A DNA stretch of 9,536 nt, from the NCBI GenBank assembly GCA_038214685.1, contig JBBQRO010000129.1:1-9536 (forward strand). Direction: 5' to 3'. The notes beneath the pieces are model-generated. The model was not told where the DNA came from. It made no database searches and saw nothing but the letters and a program-made list of their open reading frames with translations. The translations under genes and the position numbers were made by a program. The DNA comes from CADCTB01 sp038214685 (GTDB lineage: Bacteria; Actinomycetota; Acidimicrobiia; Acidimicrobiales; AC-14). Every line of letters begins with the position of its first letter. The stretch's first letter is position 1. Below, piece by piece: positions 1 through 6,292 of this stretch.

Positions 1-849
1 ACCGGCGACGGCATCGGCCGGCCGTTCGGGATCGCGGCGGGTCCTGACGGGAACCTGTGGTTCACCAACAGCCGCGATTCGATCGGGCGGATCACGCCGA
101 CCGGTACGGTCTCCAACTTCACCGGCCCCGGCATCGGCCAGCCGTTCGGGATCGCGGCGGGTCCCGACGGGAACCTGTGGTTCACCAACTCCAGCAACAA
201 ATCGATCGGACGGATCACGCCGACCGGGACGGTCTCCAACTTCACCGGCCCCGGCATCAGCAGCCCTCGTGGAATCGCCGCCGGTCCTGACGGGAACATG
301 TGGTTCACCGACTCCTCCGGCCTGATCGGGTTCGTCGGGACGGACGTGGTGGCGCGTGGCTACCGGATGGTGGCCACCGACGGGGGCATCTTCGCCTTCG
401 GTGACGCCGGCTTCTTCGGATCGACGGGGGGAACATTGCTCAACAAGCCAGTGGTCGGCATGGCAAACACGGCCTCGAACAACGGCTACTGGCTCGTCGC
501 CTCCGACGGCGGCATCTTCGCGTACGGCGACGCAACCTTCCACGGTTCCACCGGCGGCACCACCCTGGACAAGCCCATCGTCGGGATGGAACGCACCGCC
601 ACCGGCAACGGCTACTGGCTCGTCGCCTCCGACGGCGGCATCTTCGCCTACGGCGACGCAACCTTCCACGGTTCCACCGGCGGCACCACCCTGGACAAGC
701 CCATCGTCGGAATGGGCAGAACACCCTCGGGCGCCGGCTACTGGCTCGTTGCCTCCGACGGCGGAATTTTTGCCTACGGCGACGCCGCTTTCCTCGGCTC
801 CACCGGCGGCACCCGCCTCGACAAGCCCATCGTCGCCATAGCCGCCTAA
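1..849 (+). CDS. Partial repeat protein: virginiamycin-B-lyase-like propeller repeats plus GGIFAFGDA repeats
   Basis: The reading frame is open from base 1, so the 5' end lies outside the window; 282 residues are visible and it ends at TAA 847-849. The first part has three repeats of about 40 residues with the core [GIAAGPDGNLWFTN] followed by IGRITPTGTVSNFTGPGI. This is the blade pattern of the virginiamycin B lyase (Vgb)/NHL-like beta-propeller. From about residue 119 it switches to four repeats of 42 residues with the core [GYWLVASDGGIFAYGDA..F.GSTGGT..DKPIVGM], and it ends within the last one. No membrane anchor or sorting motif is seen at the C-terminus. Such proteins are usually secreted or cell-surface in Actinobacteria, but the signal region is missing here. 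Enzymatic lyase activity cannot be claimed because the catalytic region is not visible. The repeats are nearly identical at DNA level (481-595 and 607-712), which suggests recent duplication. Confidence 0.85.
   Translation, partial: TGDGIGRPFGIAAGPDGNLWFTNSRDSIGRITPTGTVSNFTGPGIGQPFGIAAGPDGNLWFTNSSNKSIGRITPTGTVSNFTGPGISSPRGIAAGPDGNMWFTDSSGLIGFVGTDVVARGYRMVATDGGIFAFGDAGFFGSTGGTLLNKPVVGMANTASNNGYWLVASDGGIFAYGDATFHGSTGGTTLDKPIVGMERTATGNGYWLVASDGGIFAYGDATFHGSTGGTTLDKPIVGMGRTPSGAGYWLVASDGGIFAYGDAAFLGSTGGTRLDKPIVAIAA
481..717 (+). repeat. Near-identical 126-bp tandem repeats inside the GGIFAFGDA domain
   Basis: The stretch starting AACGGCTACTGGCTCGTCGC at 481 recurs at 607 with only a few differences over about 105 bases, a period of 126 bp or 42 codons. 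More diverged copies lie upstream (from about 355) and downstream (from about 733). Such repeats can recombine and change the copy number of the protein repeat. Confidence 0.8.
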
Positions 850-926
850 GCCTCGAAGACTCCCGACAGGACAAACTCAACGCCAGGGCTTTGGTTTGAC
901 GGTCGGGCAGCGGCTCCCCGGGCGTT

Positions 927-1369
927 CTATTTGAGCCACTGGAACCAGTCAGTACCTGCGCATAGGTCAACCGGTACCTGGTCCTCGAGCCGGCGACGGC
1001 CGACTTCGTGCGCAAGCTGCCGTCCGTACTGAGCGAACACGGCCACCACGTTGGCCATGAGTTCCCCGCCGGGCGTGGTGCTGTCCACGACCACGTCGAG
1101 GACGACGAGGCCCCAGCCGCCGGTCTTGGCCCGCTCCATCAGCGTGGCGAAGTCGAGGAGGAGCGGGAGATGCGGCCGAGCTTGGCGGCGACGATGGTTG
1201 CCGCCAGACCCGACTCGACGGCAGCGGTGAGGCCGGGGCGGGCCAAGTTCTTGCCGGAGAGGCCGGCGTCCTCGTGCCAGCCCAAGATTTTCCAGCCCCG
1301 CCGGACGGCTTCTGCCATATCGGCGCCGACGGAACGACCGTTCCCATCAGCAGCGGACAGCGATTCGAT
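927..1369 (-). pseudogene. Serine recombinase (resolvase family) remnant, frameshifted and N-terminally truncated
   Basis: On the minus strand, from 1318 down, one frame encodes MAEAVRRGWKILGWHEDAGL followed by SGKNLARPGL, ATIVAAKLGRISRS, then a premature TGA at 1141-1139. The expected continuation LLDFATLMERAKTGGW is found in the next frame, and the frame switch lies at about 1156-1163, consistent with loss of one base in a run of CTC codons. The second frame runs from 1139 to the TAG at 927 and contains the resolvase pattern VVVDSTTPGGELMANVVAVF followed by AQYGRQL. Both pieces match the later half of the resolvase catalytic domain. The N-terminal segment with the catalytic serine (YxRVS-like) is absent, and the usual Asp of KLDRxSR is Gly. 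After QLAHEVG the sequence no longer looks like the family. It was probably once an integrase or resolvase of a mobile element and should now be inactive. Confidence 0.75.
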
Positions 1370-1445
1370 TCAGGATCCCCGGGCACGCTCAGGCTCGCAG
1401 GTGCCCCGCAGGAGAGCAGGAAGGCCCGGGGGTGGGAACAAGGGG

Positions 1446-1470
1446 TACGTCGCCCCGCTCGGGCGACGTA
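1446..1470. repeat. Perfect 10-bp inverted repeat with a 5-nt loop
   Basis: TACGTCGCCC (1446-1455) and GGGCGACGTA (1461-1470) are exact reverse complements around CGCTC. There is no T-run, so it does not look like a standard intrinsic terminator. It abuts a second imperfect palindrome (1468-1500) in a region without genes. The function is unknown; a recombinase site, a structured RNA or an element end are all possible. Confidence 0.75.
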
Positions 1471-1500
1471 GTGCGGATAAGCATCCATATCCGTGGCTAC
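1468..1500. repeat. Imperfect palindrome resembling a recombinase core site
   Basis: The left arm GTAGTGCGGATA (1468-1479) pairs with the right arm TATCCGTGGCTAC (1488-1500): CGGATA/TATCCG is exact and the outer GTAG/CTAC also pair, with an 8-nt spacer AGCATCCA. The size (about 12-bp arms around 6-8 bp) is like a tyrosine-recombinase core site, and the shape is like the palindrome upstream of the integrase at 9398-9431. However, the central bases differ from that site, so the two are not a simple attL/attR pair. Confidence 0.4.
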
Positions 1501-1733
1501 ACAGACGTCCCCACGGCAGGCGCCCACCGTCGGCGGGTGGGTGGGCAGCGGCTCGTCTGGAGCAAGGCTCGGGTCCGTTCCAGCCCCTTGGCTCCGGCTG
1601 ACGTCCCCGTAGAGGCGCTGGATCGGCGGGGAAGAGGTAGGGGTGCCGCCGATCGAGGATTACCTGGGGGCGGTCCGGGGCCCTGAACACTTCATGCAGC
1701 CCCCTTACGCTGAACCGGTTGCAGGTCCCTTGG

Positions 1734-2873
1734 TCAGCTCTCGAAGTCCTTTACCCAATCGTCAAAGATACTTTCGAACCTCGGTCCGAGGAGTTCGAGA
1801 GTTCGGGAGTTGAGGCGCCTGCGGAGTGCCTCGTCGGATCGGACTTTAGCATCGACATTCACCACCTTCTCCAACTTCTTGATGATCTGCTCAGCGTCCT
1901 CACAGACGTCATGTACAGGCTGCCCCTTTGCGAGTCCGGACGGGTCGACGCCTGTGGCATAAGTCGGAGTACATTTGACGGATAGGTGGACCATGCCGTA
2001 CGCATCTGGGTCCCAATCCAATTCGTAGACGAAGGCCGCCCGCAAATTCATTCTCCAGAACGGCCCGCGGCCGGCGCAGTGCTGCAGCCATCGGCAGACG
2101 GCGACCGCTGCCATGTATACGAACACGTTACCGTCCGGGTCGTTATCGAGCGCATCCGTAGTGAGCCCGAACAGATCGGCGCATAGTTCCTCCAAGTGCG
2201 GACAGTCTTCGAGCAGACGATCGAACTCTCGACGGAAGTGCTGGACTGAGTCCGGGCTAAACGTGGGTTGATCGAGTGTCGACGTCAGGAGGAGCATCCA
2301 CGGACGCGTGCGGCCTATCTGCAACTGGAGAATGTTCTGAACCGCGTCGTACATCGACGGCTTAGCCGTCAGCGGGTCGGCCCCGATGCTCTGGGTCAAG
2401 TCCAAGTTGATAACATCGTACGGAGCCGCCTCACTTACCGCATCATGGGCAATGGTATTCAGACTGCCCACCATTCGAATATCGTCGGACACAATTCGGG
2501 ACTGAGCGTCGACCTGTGCGTCTCTTAGGTGCACCTCGCTGAGCGCAAGGCTCAACTCTGTCGCTTCGGGCGAAGAACCGGTAGCGGCGTTGTTGAAGCC
2601 GACAAAACGCATCTTGCGACCATCGGTACACAGTTCGTCCAAGAAGTAGCGGATATCCAGGAGATCAGTCCCGGGCAATCCAAGATAGCGCAACCCTTCG
2701 TCCACCTGAACCCCGGCGAGGAGGTCTTTGGTCGGTGCAAGCCAACACTTCTCCCGGACGTATTGCTTACGAGGCCTGTGCCACGGCGCACAGGCCCGGG
2801 AGGGGCCGTCCGGATCGGCGTATTCCGGCACATCCAACTTGAACTCTTCGACTGCGATGTCCTCCTCAGCCAC
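1734..2873 (-). CDS. Uncharacterised protein with Rossmann/methyltransferase-like pattern, partner of the GHKL ATPase
   Basis: This gene encodes 379 residues. The GTG start at 2873-2871 overlaps the end of the upstream ATPase gene by 8 bp, which suggests translational coupling in one operon. The N-terminus has [WHRPRKQYVREKCW] at 31-44. A Rossmann-like alternation follows: RYLGLPGTDLLDI (62-74), KMRFVGF (87-93), RIVSDDIRMVG (126-136), YDVINLDLTQSIG (152-164) and RPWMLLLTSTL (190-200). The order and the acidic INLDL strand resemble a class I methyltransferase fold, but no clear cofactor-binding glycine motif is complete, so activity is not claimed. The rest is helical and acidic and ends FDDWVKDFES. 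From memory it resembles the hypothetical family that NCBI calls PP_RS20740, but I cannot verify this. It is encoded with a MORC-like ATPase and opposite a restriction-modification set, so a defence role is inferred. The DNA is visibly less GC-rich than the flanks. Confidence 0.75.
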   Translation of the reverse strand: MAEEDIAVEEFKLDVPEYADPDGPSRACAPWHRPRKQYVREKCWLAPTKDLLAGVQVDEGLRYLGLPGTDLLDIRYFLDELCTDGRKMRFVGFNNAATGSSPEATELSLALSEVHLRDAQVDAQSRIVSDDIRMVGSLNTIAHDAVSEAAPYDVINLDLTQSIGADPLTAKPSMYDAVQNILQLQIGRTRPWMLLLTSTLDQPTFSPDSVQHFRREFDRLLEDCPHLEELCADLFGLTTDALDNDPDGNVFVYMAAVAVCRWLQHCAGRGPFWRMNLRAAFVYELDWDPDAYGMVHLSVKCTPTYATGVDPSGLAKGQPVHDVCEDAEQIIKKLEKVVNVDAKVRSDEALRRRLNSRTLELLGPRFESIFDDWVKDFES

Positions 2874-4761
2874 TCTTCAACCTCACGATTGTAGCGAGGT
2901 CGGCCAGCAGCGCCTCCCTGTCCTCAGGCTCTAGGTCGTCTAGCAGCCCATAGGCCGCCAGGACCTGCACTATCGCCGCAACCTTCCGCTCGGCCTCCTT
3001 GGCGGGCTTCGAGCCGGAATAGGCGTCCGCCCCAAGGACCCGACTGCGGTCGAAAACGTACTCATCACCGACGGGTGCCGACGGTGAACTCGCCCCCGCC
3101 AGGCGCACCTCAGGAATGTCCTCAGGTTCACCGCCGGCCTCTTCGTAAGCATGAAGCACAATTGCTTCAAGGTCTGCTTCAAACTGCTCGGCTTGCTCCG
3201 ATGACTTCGTGGCTCTCTCGGCCTTCGCTACCGCTTTTACCTGCGTGAAGGATCTGGTCATTGCATTGTGCAGCCAGGACGTGAGACGAATCACATGGGG
3301 GTGCGCCGCATTGAACGACTCTCGATCGATATTCAGGGCAGCCTCAAGTCCCTCGTGCACCAAGACTTCGCAGGTCATCTGGCGAAGCTTGACGGTCTCC
3401 TGCACGGGGTAGCCGAGGAAACTCGGGTCGAACCCTGTACCGCTGGCCCCGTGGAGCCGGATGAGACAGCCGACATTGTCAATTGGCGCAATCTTGGGAG
3501 CCCACAACAAGTACGCCGAGAAGCGAAGTGGTCCGCCTGATCGTGCGGAGTCCACGCCCGGGAAATCCTCATTAAGCTGGCCGTAGAAGATGATGGGCTT
3601 CTTGATTGCGTTCGAAGTCTCGGGCATGTCCTCGAAGCGGAGCGGCCTGCGGAGCTCGAGGTCGTCGAGGAGGACTCGAAAGGAGTCTGCTAAGCCATCG
3701 GTGGGGACATCGGACTGAGCCCAGCTGAACTTTTCGGAGACGGGGACCGAAGTCGGCAAGTCCAGCGGCCGTGCCGCAGCAGGAACACCTCCGGACAGCA
3801 CATATCGAAGGGTTGACACACCCGAAATATCGAAGGGACTGACGTGGACGTAGGTCAGCGGCACGGCCAGGCTCAAGTTCCAGGCCATCTGCAGGTAGTT
3901 GTCGAGGAGATGCTTCAGGCTGGGACTGCGCTCGCCCTGCGCATAGCTTGCGGTTACGCCACCCACCAGCGACTGGAAGGCTTCGTCGGGCTCACCGTGC
4001 GGGGACTGCCAGGGCAGGCTCGCTGAGGTTCCATCGATTTCCCGCAGCGTCCCATCGCCCAGGTGGTCGCCGATATGGAATCGGGGAGGTTCCCGGTCGC
4101 CTCGATCGACCAGCCGCCAAATCCCCTTGCTTTGCAAGGTCTCTACCGTCGACTGACGCACTGACGTGAGGATGACGGACGTTCCCTTGGCCGCCGGGTC
4201 GTCGGCCCTCTCCCGCCAGACCTTGACTCGGCCGGCCTCGTACTCGGCATCGCCATCGGGCGGTGGCTCGTCCCACTGCCGAAGTACGACGTCTGCGACT
4301 GTCTGCCACTCGTCGCCTTCTGTCTTGGTGATGATCTGGAACGAGTAGGCGAGCTGAGCGACCGAGAAGAGGCCGATACCGATGCGCCCGATGAGACGGC
4401 GGCCCCCTGGGCTCAGTCGGGTGTCGTCGAGGTTCGTCACACCGAGTGGTATGCCATCGGCAGACCGCTTGGAACTGCCGCCGATGTTGTGAAGCATGTG
4501 GGTGAGGGCCGCTGGGGACATCCCGTGGCCGTTGTCTTGGACGACGATGCGGCTGAACCGGGGGCGGTCAGTCTGGATGTGGACCCACGACGCGTCGGCG
4601 TCGTATGCGTTCGCTACGAGCTCTCGAACAGCGGACTCTGGCCGGCGGTAGATCCCATCCGTGATCCGCCCGAGAACCTTGCTTGACGTGCGCAGCGTCG
4701 TACTCGCTGGCTGAGCACCAGCCTCGGTCCCCCGGATCTGGGACTCAAGGTCTTGCGGCAT
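2866..4761 (-). CDS. GHKL/HSP90-like ATPase of the MORC/MutL type
   Basis: This gene encodes 631 residues. The N-terminal ATPase domain (about 20-215) has all the Bergerat-fold signatures: the N box [RRPESAVRELVANAYDADA] with E47, N51 and D54; the G1 box VQDNGHGM (74-81); an IGGSSKRS lid (93-100); the G2 box IGRIGIGLFS (124-133); and a later KGTSVILT. An S5-like/transducer region follows, with GCLIRLHGASG near 431-441 and [LNIDRESFNAAHPH] near 477-490, then a charged helical tail. These proteins bind and hydrolyse ATP and dimerise, and MORC/MutL relatives act as DNA clamps. No nuclease motif is visible, so any effector activity would come from a partner. The frame stays open up to 5040, but ATG 4761 has a strong Shine-Dalgarno (GGGGGAGGG about 7 nt upstream), and longer forms would run into the divergent methyltransferase gene. 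Prokaryotic MORC-like proteins are known beside restriction-modification genes. Its role here is inferred from its neighbours. Confidence 0.88.
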   Translation of the reverse strand: MPQDLESQIRGTEAGAQPASTTLRTSSKVLGRITDGIYRRPESAVRELVANAYDADASWVHIQTDRPRFSRIVVQDNGHGMSPAALTHMLHNIGGSSKRSADGIPLGVTNLDDTRLSPGGRRLIGRIGIGLFSVAQLAYSFQIITKTEGDEWQTVADVVLRQWDEPPPDGDAEYEAGRVKVWRERADDPAAKGTSVILTSVRQSTVETLQSKGIWRLVDRGDREPPRFHIGDHLGDGTLREIDGTSASLPWQSPHGEPDEAFQSLVGGVTASYAQGERSPSLKHLLDNYLQMAWNLSLAVPLTYVHVSPFDISGVSTLRYVLSGGVPAAARPLDLPTSVPVSEKFSWAQSDVPTDGLADSFRVLLDDLELRRPLRFEDMPETSNAIKKPIIFYGQLNEDFPGVDSARSGGPLRFSAYLLWAPKIAPIDNVGCLIRLHGASGTGFDPSFLGYPVQETVKLRQMTCEVLVHEGLEAALNIDRESFNAAHPHVIRLTSWLHNAMTRSFTQVKAVAKAERATKSSEQAEQFEADLEAIVLHAYEEAGGEPEDIPEVRLAGASSPSAPVGDEYVFDRSRVLGADAYSGSKPAKEAERKVAAIVQVLAAYGLLDDLEPEDREALLADLATIVRLKSG

Positions 4762-4779
4762 CCTCGGTCCCTCCCCCGC
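4753..4779 (-). promoter_or_regulatory. Strong ribosome binding site fixing the ATPase start
   Basis: Reading the minus strand, GGGGGAGGGACCGAGG leads directly to ATG at 4761-4759. The GGAGGG core sits about 8 nt before the start. This is the best reason to prefer this start over the in-frame GTG at 4920 or ATG at 5040. Confidence 0.7.
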
Positions 4780-4972
4780 TGAGTCGTCACCCGGGCGCTC
4801 AGCATCCCACAGCGGTTGGATCGACAACGGGTGGCGACCCTCGGGCCTAAGCCCTCGACGAGCGACGACCACCTTCGCCTCGTCCGGATGCTCGGTGCAC
4901 GGGTCCCAGGTTTCGAACACCCGTTCGGAGGGATCCACCCTCCTCGGCACGGCTTGGCGTAGGTTCCCGAGC
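4762..4972. promoter_or_regulatory. Divergent control region between the ATPase and methyltransferase genes
   Basis: These 211 bp separate two outward-facing operons if both preferred starts are right, so both promoters should lie here. On the plus strand TAGGTT (4960-4965) fits a TAnnnT -10 box placed 7 nt before GTG 4973, the spacing of leaderless actinobacterial transcripts; no good -35 is seen. Two inverted repeats lie just upstream: CGAAC-ACCC-GTTCG (4914-4927) and GGAGGG-ATCCA-CCCTCC (4927-4943). They are suitable operators for a regulator of both arms. Both strands remain open through this region, so longer N-termini cannot be excluded. Confidence 0.5.
4927..4943. repeat. Inverted repeat GGAGGG-ATCCA-CCCTCC, possible operator
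   Basis: Perfect 6-bp arms flank a 5-nt centre, immediately after a second short inverted repeat (4914-4927). The position just upstream of the putative -10 of the methyltransferase gene would suit a repressor or autoregulatory site. No regulator gene is recognisable in the window. Confidence 0.45.
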
Positions 4973-6268
4973 GTGGCACCTGGTCTGGAGCACAGCCGCG
5001 TAATCACTTTCGTGGACCTTTTTGCCGGTGCTGGTGGCATCTCAGAGGGTTTCCGCCAGGCCGGCTGGTCGCCGGTGGCCGGCTCGGACGTCGATCCGGA
5101 TGCCTGTGCGACCTACCGCCGCAACTTCCCTTCTGCTAGATCGCTCCACGGTGACCTGCGCTCGCCACAACTGAGGCGGAAGCTCCTCGGTCTCGCCCAG
5201 CGCGTCGACGTCGTGGCAGGCGGCCCGCCCTGTCAGGGCTTCTCGCAGGTACGCAACCACGCCCGCCTGATCGACGACCCCAAGAACAGCCTGTACCGAG
5301 AGTTCGTGCGGCTGGTTGATCGGCTCATGCCCCGAGCTTTCGTGATGGAGAACGTCCCGGGCATGGCCCAGATGGGCGTCCTTGAGCAGGTCACGGCGGA
5401 CCTCGCCTGCCGGGGTAAGTATCGGGTTCATCCGATGCTGCTCGACGCCGCTGACTTCGGCGTCCCACAGACTCGCAAGCGCATCGTCTTCCTCGGCCTG
5501 CACCGGGACCTGGGCGTCGAACCACCGCACCTCGTGGGCACGGGTGCCAGCGCTGCTCTCGCCCTGGGGCGGGCGCCACTGACCAACCAGCGCACTGTCA
5601 TGACAATGGGCCAGCGGACGGTCGCTGGCGAATTGACTGACTGGCTGCGGGACCCGTTCGACGAGCGTGTCGTGTCGGTCGAGCAGGCGATCGGCGATCT
5701 CGCCGACCTCGAGCCCAGTGGCTACCGAGCGGATCAGCGCCCGGTCGACAGCGCCTTGCGGGCGCCGAGCTCTGCGTACCAGAAGGTGATGCGTGACGGC
5801 CTTGGCGAGGTGATCGAAAACGTGGCGGTGCCTCGGATCAACGACGACACACGCATCCGACTCGGCGCCATCCCCCCCGGCGGCAACTACCTCGACCTGC
5901 CCGACGACCTCACGGCCCGCTTCCTCACCGGACAGCGCTGGGGCCAGGACAACGGAACGGGCCTGCTCAGCCGGAAACACTTCTACGCCTACCGCCGGCT
6001 GCACCCCGACATCTGGTCCTGGACGCTCAACACCAAGGCCGACAGCGTGTACCACTGGTCTCGGCCTCGTGGGCTGTCCGTGCGGGAGTTCGCTCGACTG
6101 CAGAGCTTCCCCGACCGGTACGTCGTCACGACGGACGAGCGCAAGGGACCTCTGCCCGGGCGCATCGATGGTGGCGCTGCTCACTCCCGCTACCGCCAGA
6201 TCGGCAACGCCGTACCGCCCCTCCTCGCTCAGGCGATCGCAGAAGCGCTGGGCACGGTCCTTCAGTAG
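4973..6268 (+). CDS. DNA (cytosine-5-)-methyltransferase
   Basis: This gene encodes 431 residues from GTG 4973. The enzyme transfers a methyl group from S-adenosylmethionine to carbon 5 of cytosine in a specific DNA sequence. All key C5-methyltransferase motifs are present in order: I, FVDLFAGAGG (13-22); IV, GGPPCQGFS with catalytic Cys87; VI, MENVPG with Glu126; VIII, QTRKRIVFLG from 166; IX, RGLSVREFARLQSFPD; and X, RQIGNAVPP (408-416). The region between about 180 and 360 is the target recognition domain. The frame is open back to ATG 4895, but GTG 4973 sits at leaderless distance from TAGGTT and gives a normal, short N-terminus before motif I. It is the first gene of a unit with a restriction endonuclease 24 bp downstream and then Vsr. 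The target is not readable from sequence, but the endonuclease points to a CCGG or CCNGG core. Confidence 0.95.
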   Translation: MAPGLEHSRVITFVDLFAGAGGISEGFRQAGWSPVAGSDVDPDACATYRRNFPSARSLHGDLRSPQLRRKLLGLAQRVDVVAGGPPCQGFSQVRNHARLIDDPKNSLYREFVRLVDRLMPRAFVMENVPGMAQMGVLEQVTADLACRGKYRVHPMLLDAADFGVPQTRKRIVFLGLHRDLGVEPPHLVGTGASAALALGRAPLTNQRTVMTMGQRTVAGELTDWLRDPFDERVVSVEQAIGDLADLEPSGYRADQRPVDSALRAPSSAYQKVMRDGLGEVIENVAVPRINDDTRIRLGAIPPGGNYLDLPDDLTARFLTGQRWGQDNGTGLLSRKHFYAYRRLHPDIWSWTLNTKADSVYHWSRPRGLSVREFARLQSFPDRYVVTTDERKGPLPGRIDGGAAHSRYRQIGNAVPPLLAQAIAEALGTVLQ

Positions 6269-6292
6269 GTCGTACGCCTATCGTCCCGAGCC

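Larger units (their letters stand above)
1371..1733. other. Gene-free stretch left of the defence genes
   Basis: Neither strand shows a reading frame with recognisable protein pattern here; the frames that are open are GC-rich, low-complexity and proline/arginine-rich. The stretch holds the palindrome pair at 1446-1500 and a short AACCGGTT palindrome at 1713-1720, just beyond the stop codon of the minus-strand unit. No T-run terminator for that unit is visible. Confidence 0.6.

Noticed and set aside
440..1015. Arginine-rich minus-strand frame opposite the repeat protein
   Set aside because: Composition (long Arg/Ser runs) is that of a shadow of the GC-rich repeats on the plus strand.
1350..1390. 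tRNA-like string around GATTCGATTC and GGATCCCCGGGCA, which would suit an integration site
   Set aside because: No T-stem pairing, anticodon arm or acceptor stem can be built around it.
4762..5040. N-terminal extension of the ATPase up to ATG 5040
   Set aside because: The frame is open, but the strong ribosome binding site at 4761 and the overlap with motif I of the divergent methyltransferase make the longer form unlikely.
5042..6184. Long open frame (380 codons) on the minus strand opposite the methyltransferase gene
   Set aside because: The plus strand carries every C5-methyltransferase motif; the minus frame has no family pattern and is a by-product of high GC codon bias.
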